From Fremontodendron californicum (Eukaryota > Streptophyta > Magnoliopsida > Malvales > Malvaceae): a stretch of DNA of 64,000 bases. Numbering within the stretch: position 1 is the first letter of the stretch; every line of letters starts with the position of its first letter. The notes under the pieces were generated by a model, which was not told the origin of the DNA, made no database searches, and was given only the letters and a program-made list of their open reading frames with translations. The DNA is taken from contig JAULJL010000046.1 of assembly GCA_030761205.1 (NCBI GenBank), positions 10,309,590 to 10,373,589 of the forward strand. The letters run 5' to 3'. This document shows, piece after piece, positions 24,654-34,548 of this stretch. The translations under genes and the position numbers were made by a program.

Positions 24654-25098
24654 TTTTTTTCTGCCCTCTTTCCTCCTCTCCCAATATCTGGATGATAGAG
24701 ATTGAAAGTTTGAAACTCTACCATATTCTATTACCTTTATTTCATCCATTGGATCCCAAGTGTGATCCACAATCTAAACATGTATTCTTCATTTAATTTA
24801 TACAAGTATATGCAATATGGCTTTAAAGTTAATTGAATTGCATCTCCCTTATCTTTTTAACCTCCAGTTTAAACTCATTCTTGTTGTATGATAGTCTAAA
24901 TTAAATGCTCTCAACATAGTTTTCTCCTCTCTTTTTTCATAATATTTATTTGATGATATGTGCCACTGCCATCAATTGCTGGGAAATTAAATTCTGACAG
25001 TTTTGTTGAAAGTTTGCTTTCACACTAGTCATTGCTTTTCTGGACTGGACATACTGATGCTGGTTATTTGAAGTTGTTTCGATTTTTTTTTTTTTTTT
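24654..25098. other. intergenic stretch
   Basis: Non-coding sequence downstream of OSB; nothing recognised. Confidence 0.6.
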
Positions 25099-25920
25099 AA
25101 GGAAAATTTTTTTTATAAATTAGTTACGTCACATCAATCTATATCACATTTCAATCATTTAAAGTTATTTCATCATTATTTTTTTATAACATTAAAGTCA
25201 TGTCACTTTCTAAAAAATTTTCATTACTTTATCCCGCGTAAAACATCAAACGCTAATGCTCCATTTGCTCTTTTTTGAAAGTTTTATTTCGTTCTTTGCA
25301 AATACAAATTGTCTTTGAAGGTAAGTTTTAATTTATAATCTTTTCCCATTGCAGATAAAACTAATCTCCTTTTTTATCAAATATTAAGATTTTATTAAAA
25401 ATATAATTTTTCTTAGACCAATTATACTTTAAAAAAAAAATGATTTTGAAACTACCTAACAAATTTCTTGATTTTGAGATTGAAAGTAACAATAAATATT
25501 GATTTCGATTCTTAACTACCTTTTTGATTGGTTTATTTTCCCACACGCAGAACCCAATTATTTTTTTCATTTTAAAGCAGAACCTAATACTTTTTCCTTT
25601 TAATTGGTTTGTTTTGAGATTGAAAGTAACAATAAGTTTTAATTTATATTATTTTTTCATTCTCTGCAGAACCCAATTCTTTTATATCTGCATAGAAAGA
25701 AATAAAACTTTCAAATTATAGAGATTAATTTTTTTGCTGAAAAATAGCTCAAATAGAGCAGATAAAGCGTTAGTGTTAGATGTTTTACGGGGGATAAAGT
25801 TGTGGAAATTTTTCACAAAGTGACATGGCTTTAATGACATGGGAAAAATGATGAAATAGTTTAAAATGATTGAAATGTGATATAAGCTGATGTGACGTAA
25901 TTGATTCATAAAATCTTTTA
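25099..25920. mobile_element. foldback element with about 200-bp inverted arms
   Basis: The left arm (about 25105-25302) contains gttacgtcacatcaatc, tatcacatttcaatcattt and cgtaaaacatc. These reappear inverted in the right arm (about 25695-25917), as gatgttttacg, aaatgattgaaatgtgata and gatgtgacgtaat. The centre is AT-rich with three cagaaccca(a/t)t phrases. Long arms suggest a Mutator-like or foldback element. Its right border abuts a CTATGTT-family copy and it may have inserted into it; the exact duplication was not resolved. Confidence 0.75.
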
Positions 25921-26069
25921 TCTTCTTGAAGTACTTGTGTCCAACGCAGGGTATGGGATATAACCCTTCAAAAATCTTCCAAATACATGGAAAAACTTAG
26001 ATAAAATTGAACATATTCGTGTCGGACACATATCCGTATCCGACACACATCCGATTCCTAGTAACATAG
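25921..26069 (-). mobile_element. CTATGTT-family TIR element 13, interrupted
   Basis: Starts inside the consensus (cttgaagtacttgtgtcc) and ends cctagtaacatag. The missing left end may be gttgtttcgattttttt near 25074, on the other side of the foldback element. Confidence 0.8.
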
Positions 26070-26677
26070 ATAATATCTGCCTAAGCAGCAGTTCAAGATG
26101 GAATCTGTCCCTCTGTTCTTGTTGTCAAGCTAGAAATTCTGTTCTAAACATGCATTAGTGTAAATCTGGCCTATTTCTTCTCTAAACAACAGCATGTATC
26201 CTACATTTGCTTTAACTCGATAGGTGATAGGGTTCTCTTTTGTGTGGGTAAATGTCAATTTTCTTGTGTAGTGAATCAAAATAGTACATACAAAACTGTA
26301 CACATAAATATATAGTTCTTGCCTTTCATTTCATCTTCTTATTACAATATGCTTATCCTGGAAAAATGGTAAAGCACTAGTATTTTCCTTTGTACAGTTG
26401 GATCTCAAGTATTCTATTCTTTCCTGCCTTTCGATTTTCTACTATATTCTTTCTAAAGAAGTATAGATATTTGAAATAGAGGTGGCTAAAACCTAAAAGC
26501 CAGCCATGGTTGAATATATTAGAAAACAAAGAGAAGGGGGAAAAGGTGGCGATCTTGTCAATCTCTGAAATTTTCCTCTTGAATTTGGATTATCCAAGTC
26601 AAAGAAAATCCGAATCTAAAATCTGCTGAATGTCATATTTTAAAAGTGACTGATGTCTATTTAAATCAACTGGAGAT
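26070..26677. other. intergenic stretch, Aux/IAA 3' side
   Basis: Non-coding sequence between the last TIR element and the Aux/IAA stop codon. The right part is probably the Aux/IAA 3' UTR. Nothing else recognised. Confidence 0.55.
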
Positions 26678-27036
26678 TCAACAATTTTTTTGGGTCTCAT
26701 ATACACTTTTCATGATTCTCAGCCTCTTGCAGGAGGTGATGAACATTCTGTAAACAAATTAAAGGTAATAAAATTATGAGTTTAATTAAAAAAACAAAGG
26801 AAACAGATAAACTTAATGAGAAATAAACAGCTTTGGAGAAAGAACTTACTCCCAGGGAACATCTCCAACAAGCATCCAATCACCTTCTTTGTCTTCATAA
26901 GTTGGAGCATAGTCAGATCCATTGTAGCCTTCTCCCTCTGAATATGCACCTGCAAATTGCAAATAAAAAAAAACCCATCAGTATTAATTAGCACTACAAA
27001 ATTATTACTCCATAATCACTAGTTTTATATGTATAT

Positions 27037-27207
27037 TAGGGATTTAAATAATGGTCGTAACGCGACGTTATGGTTGTTATTTTGCGATTTCGGCTCTCGT
27101 CGCTGTTGATATTTCGTAATTGATCGCTATAGCATTTGTTACGTCCGTAATCACGATAAATGTGATGTGATTGAAAATGCTTCAGTCGATCTCAGTTTAA
27201 ATCTTTG
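27037..27207. mobile_element. Ac-like hAT MITE (TAGGGATTTAAAT family), copy 1
   Basis: A 171-bp element with ends tagggatttaaat and agtttaaatctttg, flanked by a perfect 8-bp duplication ATGTATAT (27029-27036 and 27208-27215). The ends resemble Ac/Ds (CAGGGAT...). In Aux/IAA intron 2; older than the copy at 39491. Confidence 0.85.
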
Positions 27208-27230
27208 ATGTATATATCATTGGTTCTTAC

Positions 27231-27427
27231 CTATGTTACTCAGACTCGGGTGTGAGTGTTAGACACGGTGTGTGCCCGAAACGAGTATTTTCAAAATTTT
27301 CCAAGATTTCCATGTATTTTGAGAGTTTTTGAAGGATCATATTTTCATATCCATGTTCAAATATGTGTCGAATATGAATGTTAGACACAAATATTTAAAA
27401 AAAAAATGAAGAGTCGATGAAGCATAA
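27231..27427 (+). mobile_element. CTATGTT-family TIR element 14, at a splice donor
   Basis: Ends ctatgttactcagactcggg and gatgaagcataa; perfect duplication GTTCTTAC at 27223-27230 and 27428-27435. Read on the gene's strand the duplication is GTAAGAAC, exactly positions +1 to +8 of Aux/IAA intron 2, so the splice donor itself was duplicated. Confidence 0.9.
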
Positions 27428-27739
27428 GTTCTTACCAATGGTGAACTTGAAAATGTTTTCCAAAGCCTTGAGGAATTCAAGGTAGCTTCTGTAAAGTGTA
27501 AACCTTGAGATCAATCTTTCTGAGATAAGGAGCTCCATCAACGCTTACTTTGATATACATTCCTGCCCCAGCTTCAACCTCATTTTTCTTGGTTTTTAAA
27601 TAATTTTTCCTGTAAGATCGGATTGGTGGCCATCCTACAACTTGCGCCCTGCAATAATTCATGAAATTTTACATTAATTTTCTATCAAAAACAAGTCATT
27701 AACTCAATATTATAGCCAACCAACCCCAATACTCTTAAC

Positions 27740-27931
27740 CTATGTTGTTCTGATTCTTTATTTTTCTTGAAATACTCGTGTCCCACATCCGTGTCCGATG
27801 CATATTCAAATATGGATATGTGGATATGACCCTCCAAATACATGGAAAAACTTAAAAAAACTAAACATACCCGTGTCGAACACGTAGCCGTATCCGACAC
27901 TCACACCCGAACCCAAATCCGAATAACATAG
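27740..27931 (-). mobile_element. CTATGTT-family TIR element 15
   Basis: Ends ctatgttgttctgattc and ccgaataacatag; perfect duplication CTCTTAAC at 27732-27739 and 27932-27939. On the gene's strand the duplication covers intron 1 positions +5 to +12. Confidence 0.95.
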
Positions 27932-28189
27932 CTCTTAACTTACTTGGCAGGAGAGGCACTGTCTTGGTGATCATGATTTCCAGCCTTTGTCAAACCAGAA
28001 CTGCTCTTAGACCTTAACTCCTTAGAAATCTCTGATGAAGCTCTCTTACTATTTCTGATACTAAGAGTCGTTTGTCTCTCAGGCTCATCACTCCCCGGCA
28101 ATTCCAATCTAAGCTCCGTTGCCAATCTACTTTCCATTGCTAGTTAACGATATATAATTTCACAACCACTACAAACAAATTGCCATATA

Positions 28190-28690
28190 GTAACGGTCCA
28201 AAAAGCGTTGGTAAAACTCAAAAATCCGTCGCTAAAAGTTCTAAAACCTTATACCGACGATCAAAATGACTATTCCAACAAAAAATTAAGCGACGGTAAA
28301 ACCCTCTTCCGTATAGACCTATACCTACGGAAAAAGCGACCGTCGGAATAGGATGTATAACCTATACCTACGGTTTTAGGCATCACTAATGTTACTACCG
28401 TCGATATAGCCTATGTTATGTTAGCCCCTTTTGCTTTTACCTATACCGACGGCTCTTCCATCTGTAGGTATAGATATACCGACGAATTTTATCTCAGTCA
28501 GTATAGATACAGTAGATATACGTATACCGACGGATTTTTTTTGCATTCGTCGGTATAGATGAAAATGTAAAATATATAATTAACCTATAGCGACGGTTTG
28601 TCGTAAATTTACCGACGGTTTACTCCGTCAGTATACTATACATTTTTTTGTTGTTATATGAACTGTCAGTATAGAGGTCAGAGCGTCAGT
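28190..28690. repeat. outer CACTA subterminal repeats, left
   Basis: Many copies of a 10-12 bp core (ctataccgacgg and its complement) in both orientations. This fits the subterminal transposase-binding arrays of CACTA elements. Confidence 0.8.
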
Positions 28691-28990
28691 AAAAATAAAA
28701 TTTTATCATATTTTCAATTACTAATATTGATATATTTATAATTTAATCCAACATATTTCATATAAAAAAAAACCATCATAAGAAAGTACAAAATATTTCA
28801 TAATATTAAAAATAAAATTACAAATAAATTATTTTAATTATATAACTTTTACAAGCTAAATAGAAGTCGCAAGCTAAAGTCATAATACAGTTTTAAAATT
28901 GAAAATTAGCAGTTCAAACACAAAGTAAATAAGCAATCCAAATACATAAAGTGAAATAAGCAATCCAAATCTCATGAATATTCCTATGGA

Positions 28991-29120
28991 GCGACATCTG
29001 CATAAAATTGACAAATATTATACAATTAAAAGCAATTAAGTAGTGAAGTCAATATAGAAGAATAAAATAATCAAGTAGTTTACCATCTTCATTTTCATCA
29101 CGCTTGTTTGAGAACATGAA
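28991..29120 (-). other. outer CACTA terminal exon pair (ENED / DVA-stop)
   Basis: Minus strand: ...gatgaaaatgaagatg then gtaaactacttg (donor), about 80 bp later ttttatgcag (acceptor), atgtcgctccatag. In the frame giving DENED then DVAP-stop it parallels the inner element's ENED then DVAR-stop at 33375-33487. A 1-bp indel upstream of ENED puts the outer copy out of frame with the inner one. This is a conserved 3' module of the element family, not of the captured genes. Confidence 0.65.
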
Positions 29121-29809
29121 GAAGCCGATTTCTGCGATGAAGTAGATATTGTTATTAAGTGTGAATGAAAGTTATTAATTATATTTGGCAAATATAAGGG
29201 CTTGGAATGTGAATTTGCATGAAAATTGAGCATAAAGTTTATTCCTCAAAACAAAAAGAAGAAAAAAAAAAAAACCATACTAACAATTATATTTATCATG
29301 CATTGTTTTGTCAATATTAGAAATATTAAGGAAGACGATAAGTTGGGAAGTCTCTTACCAATAGCCTGAAGCTAGCAACTTTCACCCAATAACCTTGGAG
29401 GCTTACCCCAAATAAGTGCTTTGGGATTCTTTTTAATTCATGTTTTTGATTATTGAATCCGCTATATCCAAGAACCCTGCCATTTTTTTTTTAGGGCAAG
29501 AGAACAATTTAGCAGAACTAATGTATGAATTACGCAGCTAATTATTTCCTAATCCTATATATACAGTGATAAAAACTTACCCAATCAGATAGATTATGCA
29601 AGTTGCAATTGCAGCCGAGGTTGATAACTCCACTTTGTTATGCAAAAGCCACCAACCCTATACCAAAAGGTGCAGATGAGCAATTTACGAAAACAAAATC
29701 TGTATTTATATGGTTCTGATCTGCTCTTCTTAATTCAATGAGCTAGCAAACTCTCAAGAAATTTCTTGACAACTTGTCTTAATTTCTCCAACTCTTCTTA
29801 ATTCAAGAA

Positions 29810-29890
29810 AGGTTTAGTTTCTTGCATTTCTTTGCAAAGCCTAGGAGCCGACAAGGTCCCATGGTGTTTGTGAATAATGCAACATCACAC
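29810..29890 (-). pseudogene. captured fatty acyl-CoA reductase exon B
   Basis: After the acceptor gctag the minus strand reads DVALFTNTMGPCRLLGFAKKCKKL, clearly like FAR (YDVAI.TNT.GP..L..FAKKCKKLK). It then runs into a stop where FAR continues to the VSTAYVNG motif. It follows exon A (29992 side) across a short intron with GT-AG borders. Confidence 0.7.
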
Positions 29891-29991
29891 CTAGCTATAT
29901 GTAAATTGCTAGCTACTTTTAGTACGAGTACTTGCTTTAATAAAGTCTATGTCAATGAAATGCTCAAATATACACATTTATATAAAGGAAC

Positions 29992-30078
29992 CTTTCATCA
30001 AATGTCGTATTGGCTGCTGAATTCACAATTATATCAATTTCTTTAATTTTGAAATCTCACTCGTGATATATATCAGCA
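29992..30078 (-). pseudogene. captured fatty acyl-CoA reductase exon A, 3' part
   Basis: Reads EIDIIVNSAANTTFDER up to a gt donor: the VNSAA.T.FDERYD motif of plant alcohol-forming fatty acyl-CoA reductases, in the Rossmann NAD(P)H-binding domain. An in-frame TGA lies just upstream. The exon is cut by the inner CACTA insertion at 30079 and continues at 34424. Confidence 0.78.
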
Positions 30079-30640
30079 CACTACAAACAAATTGCCATAT
30101 ACTGACGGTTATCTATACCGACGGTCGAAACAGTCGGTAAAAAGTATCTATTCCGACGGATCTTTTTAACCGTCAGAATATACATAACATATACCGACGC
30201 CCCACTAGTCCGTTGCTATAGGTATACCTATACCGACGGTCAATGAAAACCCGTTGGTATATACTACAAACAAATGGTAAAATATTGACACTCATATATA
30301 CCGACGGTCGCGATCCGTAGGTAAAAAGTTTCTATTCCGACGGATTCTTTTAACCGTCAGAATATACATAACATGTACCGACGCCCAAATTATCCGTTGC
30401 TATAGGTATACCTATACCGACGGTCAGTAGAAAACCGTTGGTATATACACCACAAGCAAATTTAGGGTTTATACTGACACTCATATATACCGACGGTCCG
30501 TTCCGTAGGTAAAAAGTGTCTATTCCGACGGATTTTTGTCACCGTCAGAATATACGGACCATATACCGAAGCACAAAATCTCCATTGCTATAGATATATC
30601 TATACTGACGGTTAATGAAAAACCGTTGGTATAGGGCTAT
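30079..30640 (+). repeat. terminal tandem triplication, about 180-bp unit
   Basis: Three consecutive units begin (c)actacaaacaaat, actacaaacaaatgg and accacaagcaaat. Each runs through ataccgacggtc, tctattccgacgg, ccgtcagaatatac and ccgttggtat. The first unit includes the element's own CACTA end, so the terminus has been tandemly amplified inward. Confidence 0.8.
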
Positions 30641-30929
30641 CTTTTACCGACGGTTTTTTTATTTTTTTCCGTCAGTAAAAGTCCATTTTATTTGGGCACA
30701 ATATCCTTTCATTTTCGCACTAAAAAATCCATTTCATTTGGGCCTTAGACTGAAATTTTTTTTTTAACCCTAGGGCATTTTAAACGGACTGATTGTTTTT
30801 TACTTTGCTTCTATCGACATTCTGAGCATTTTGACTTTACTTCTCTTCTTGCTTTAGCCTCCATCCAGACGCAGGCTTAGGGCATCTCCTTAGTCTTCTC
30901 TCTTCCTTCGAAAGCGTTTTTTTTATTAT

Positions 30930-33487
30930 GTAGCTCTCAGCATCGACCCTTTAGAGCTCAAGTTTCCTTGTAAGTTTCTCTTCCCTTTTCTCGCAGATCT
31001 GCGATTTCTGTTTTTTCTAGGGTTTTATTTTGATTTTATTTTGTGTGTGTTGTGGTTTTGGTGAATAGTTGAGCTGAGGAAGCAGATCTCGTGTTCTCTT
31101 CAATTGTCCAATAAAATTGATAATTATGTAGCTTTCAAGGTATTCTTCATCATTTTCGAATTTCCTCATTCAATTTTGGTAATATTTATTTTATAACTTT
31201 TGGTCTAGGATTTATCATAATCTTCCTACTTTTTAATAATACGATGCGGTAATGCTCTGATTGGTTGCTGAGTAATATCAGGATTAAAGTATTAACAAAG
31301 ATTTTGAACCTGAAAAGTTTGAATTTTAATGTTTAAATCTCAAATTTTAATTGTAGATCCTTTGAGTTAATTGATTTCGTTTTCAGGTTAAAACAACAAA
31401 CCCAAAGAAGTACTGCGTTCGTCCCAACACGGGGATGGTCTTGCCTCGATCCACATGCGATGTTATTGGTACATTAAATCAATTATATTTTTGCTATATA
31501 CTTTGCGGTTTCTGTCTTTATAATTGTTGGATTCTGGATAACTTCTAAAAGAAATGTTGATTTTGATTTAGTTACCATGCAAGCGCAAAAAGAGGCTCCT
31601 CCTGATATGCAATGCAGGGATAAATGTCTCCTTCAAAGTGTAAAAGCAAATAATGGTGCAGCCGCAAAGGATATAACTGCAGAAATGGTATATAACTATT
31701 TATATTACACAGTGTTACTTACTGCTTCGAGGTTACAATTTATGATTTATGTGAATCTTCATTTTTTAAGTTCAACAAGGAAGCTGGGCATGTGGTTGAG
31801 GAATGCAAGTTGAGAGTGGTTTATGTTTCTCCACCTCAACCACCTTCACCTGTACACGAAGGGTCAGAAGAAGGGTCTTCACCGAGAGGCTCTGTTTCAG
31901 ACAATGGACATGCAAATGCTGCTGAGTTTGCTGCAGTGAGAACTTGCTGCATATGTTTTCGTTATTACTTCTCTTCTCTTCTCTTCTCTTCTCTTCTTCT
32001 CTTTACTTTATTTTTTAGAATGCTAATAGTGTGCATTTTGTTCTGAATGCAGGCTGCAAGAACATTTTCTGAAGGGCTTGAAGCTCAAGATAAATCTTTT
32101 GAGGTAAAATTGAATTTTGTATCTTCTGTGTCAGTATGTGTTGCTGCATATGCATGATTGATTTTGATTTATCTTGATAATAGTCATGTTTGGTAGCCTG
32201 GATATAGTAAGCTCCAAATTTTTATCTGCATTCACTTGCTCAGTTGCCCTTTCATTAATTGACTGCCAGGGTAAGAGGGTGGTTTAGAGTCGACTCATAT
32301 TCCTTTACAAAAAAATTTGTTCTAATTGTTCCGACCTAAATGTATAAGCTACTAGTTATCTTACTGAGCTTGTGAGTCTAAAGCTGTGATTCTGTAGTCT
32401 GTAGGGCTCCACATTTTTCTTAAGATAGGTACCTCATCAATCAGGGTAGCATTCAGCTATTTGAGACTTTTGGGTGTACTGGAGCCAAATGAAGCAGTCA
32501 CATCATTTTGGTTGAATCAGGGTGTGGCTTTTTTTTTAATAATGGAGGTTGGTTGCTACATTTACCATTAGGAAGAAATTATCTTGAATTCACTAAGTGG
32601 AAAATGATTACAAGAGTAGACCATATGAATGTTGGAAAGATTGCAGAAGTCGGTAATAATATGTAGGAGTTACTAAAGCCTCATCATCCTACATATAGCT
32701 AATGGATTTGTATCCGAACTACAAAGCTGGGAAACTAGTATTTTTACAATTGAAAGTAATTATCAGTTAAGAGGAACTGGGATTATGTTGATATTGAATG
32801 ATTCGCTGATTCAAACCTGTGTTGAAATGGTTGTCAACTTGTCATAGCTTTTTAGGAGCTGAATTAGCTGTCTATGATACAGTTTTCTGACATATTAATC
32901 CTCTAAAAAAATCTGTAGCAATATTTATTTTCTTCAATTAAAAAAAAAGCATTACATGATCCTGTGGAAACAATACTAATTAAGTTCTCTTTGATCACAA
33001 ATGGGGATAAAACTCCAACCTTATTTTCTACCAACTTGCACCACTCTTGCATCACCACCATTCACTAATTTGCATATCTGCAACATAGAATGAGGCAGTC
33101 ATGCTGAGAGTGGATTAAGGAAAAACAGATAACTTATATCAGTTACCACAATTGAGAGGTGGGAGATTGCATTGAGAAGGTGACAAAGTCTGGAATTGAT
33201 ATAATCGAAAAGGAAGAACTTTTTACTATTTTTATTTAATTATATTTTTACCTTTTGAGCTTAATTCAATAAATATATATTGAGAAAACATATACTTTTT
33301 AGGTACCTGATGCTGGTAGTGCTCCAAATTTGTCACCAATAATAAGGTCTTCAACTTCTAGTCATCAAGTTAATGAAAATGAAGATGGTAAACTACTTGA
33401 TTATTTTATTCTTCTATATTGACTTCATTACTTAATTGCTGCACATTGGTTAATATTTGTCAATTTTATGCAGATGTTGCTCGATAG
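30930..33487 (+). pseudogene. transduplicated VAP27-like (MSP-domain) gene, chimeric and start-less
   Basis: Exons: about 30931..30969, 31069..31139, 31387..31468, 31572..31687, 31771..31935, 32053..32103, 33303..33387, 33474..33487. All introns are GT-AG and phases agree through the whole frame, about 200 codons without a stop. It reads LSIDPLELKFP, ELRKQISCSLQLSNK, VKTTNPKKYCVRPNTG, VTMQAQKEAPPDMQCRDK, KDITAEM, then VVEECKLRVVY: the MSP domain of plant VAP27, an ER-plasma membrane contact-site protein that binds FFAT motifs. Exon 6 (ARTFSEGLEAQDKSFE) begins the linker. The coiled coil and membrane anchor are missing, replaced by the CACTA terminal exons ending ENED-DVAR. The original start is lost: the ATG at 30928 is followed at once by TAG and is out of frame. 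A soluble MSP fragment from an internal Met is conceivable. Confidence 0.85.
31970..32002 (+). repeat. CTCTT microsatellite
   Basis: Six or so tandem cttct units in the intron after exon 5 of the VAP27-like copy. Confidence 0.85.
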
Positions 33488-33739
33488 GAATATTCATGAG
33501 ATTTGGATTGCTTATTTCACTGTATTATGACTTTAGCTTGCGACTTCTATTTAGCTTGTAAAAGTTATATCATTAAGACAATTTATTTGTAATTTTATTT
33601 TTAATATTATGAAATATTTTGTACTTTTTTATAATGGTTTTTGTACTTTCTTATAATGGATTTTTTATCTTGGATTAAATTATAAATATATCAATATTAG
33701 TAATTGAAAATATGAAAAAAATTTATTTTTACTGACCTC

Positions 33740-34400
33740 TATACTGACAGTTCATATAACAACAAAAAATGTATAGTATACTGATGGAGTAAACCGTCAG
33801 TTAATTTACGACAAACGGTCGCTATAGGTTAATTGTATATTTTACATTTTAATCTATACCGACGGACACACAAAAAAACCGTCGGTATACGTATATCAAT
33901 GGTATTTATACCGACGAAAACAGAATCCGTCGGTATAGATACGGTATCTATACCTACGGCTACAAAATCCGTCGGTATAAATACGGCATCTATACCGACG
34001 GGTACAAAAGCCGTCGGTATAGTAGCGATATCTATACCTACGGCTACAAAATCCGTCGGTATAGATACGGTATCTATACCTACGGCTACAACAGTCGTCG
34101 GTATAGATGCGATATCTATACCTACGGCTACAACAGCCGTCGGTATAGGTAAGGTGTAAAAGGGGCTACCCCAACATAGGCTATACCGACGGTAGTAACA
34201 ATAGTGACGCATAAAACCGTCGGTATAGGTTATACATCCTATTCCGACGGTCATCTTTTCCGTCGGTATAGGTCTATACCGACGAGGGTTTTACCGTCGC
34301 TTAATTTTTTGTCGGAATAGTCATTTTGACCGTCGGTATAGGGTTTTAGGACTTTTAGCGACGGATTTTGAAGATTTACTGACGCTTTTTGGACCGTCAC
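33740..34400. repeat. inner CACTA right subterminal palindrome array
   Basis: About ten near-perfect tandem palindromic units, ctatacc(g/t)acggctacaa...ccgtcggtatag, spaced 25-35 bp between 33850 and 34170, then looser units to the end. The regular spacing opens long repetitive frames on both strands, which are not genes. Confidence 0.88.
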
Positions 34401-34423
34401 TATATGGCAATTTGTTTGTAGTG

Positions 34424-34548
34424 GCATCGATACCAAGATCAGGTTCGCTGACATTCCCAACAACTGGAATCAGCTTGCTTTTCTTGAAACTTTTAAAGGA
34501 AGTTCCATGCACTTGTTCTAAGGACTTGAAAAGTTCTGTGTTTATGAT
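34424..34548 (-). pseudogene. captured fatty acyl-CoA reductase exon A, 5' part
   Basis: From the acceptor tatttcag the minus strand reads NTELFKSLEQVHG, SFKSFKKSKLIPVVGNV, EPDLGIDA, matching FAR (ELFK.L...G..Y..F..SKLVPVVGN.CE..LG). It continues into the 30078 side once the inner CACTA and one GCA copy are ignored. The function of the family is reduction of fatty acyl-CoA to alcohol for wax and suberin; this fragment has neither the active-site YxxxK nor the C-terminal domain. Confidence 0.75.

Larger units (their letters stand above)
26678..28137 (-). pseudogene. Aux/IAA transcriptional repressor gene with frameshift (IAA3/IAA4-like)
   Basis: Exons: 27944..28137, 27436..27648, 26850..26949, 26678..26747, all with GT-AG borders. 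Domain I is TELRLELPG (LxLxL EAR motif, residues 7-15), domain II the degron VVGWPPIRSY (69-77), domain III begins MYIKVSVDGAPYLRKIDLKVY. At 27489-27503 a 7-bp near-duplication (tgtaaa-g-tgtaaa on the plus strand) shifts the frame, giving five altered residues then a stop after residue 121. Beyond it the other frame continues SYLEFLKALENIFKFTIG, YNGSDYAPTYEDKEGDWML and MFITSCKRLRIMK. Exon lengths total 577 bp; 570 would be in frame (189 aa), so 7 extra bases explain the break. Aux/IAA proteins bind ARFs and are removed by TIR1/AFB in auxin. A truncated EAR-degron product is possible; so is an assembly error. CACTA sequence begins 29 bp upstream of the ATG. Confidence 0.88.
30079..34423 (+). 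mobile_element. inner CACTA element carrying a VAP27-like gene copy
   Basis: Starts cactacaaacaaattgccat, ends atggcaatttgtttgtagtg, flanked by GCA (30076-30078 and 34424-34426). It is 4,345 bp, the same family as the outer element but in opposite orientation: its right end matches the outer left end in reverse (for example the tccaaaaagcgt and aaaatccgtcgctaaaag phrases). No transposase. Between the subterminal arrays it holds a leader, a spliced VAP27-like coding region and the family's terminal exons, all on the plus strand. Confidence 0.93.

Noticed and set aside
33829..34254. Long open frames on both strands with VGIDT.SIPT-type repeats
   Set aside because: They are made entirely by the CACTA subterminal palindrome array, are open on both strands at once and have no start context or homology.
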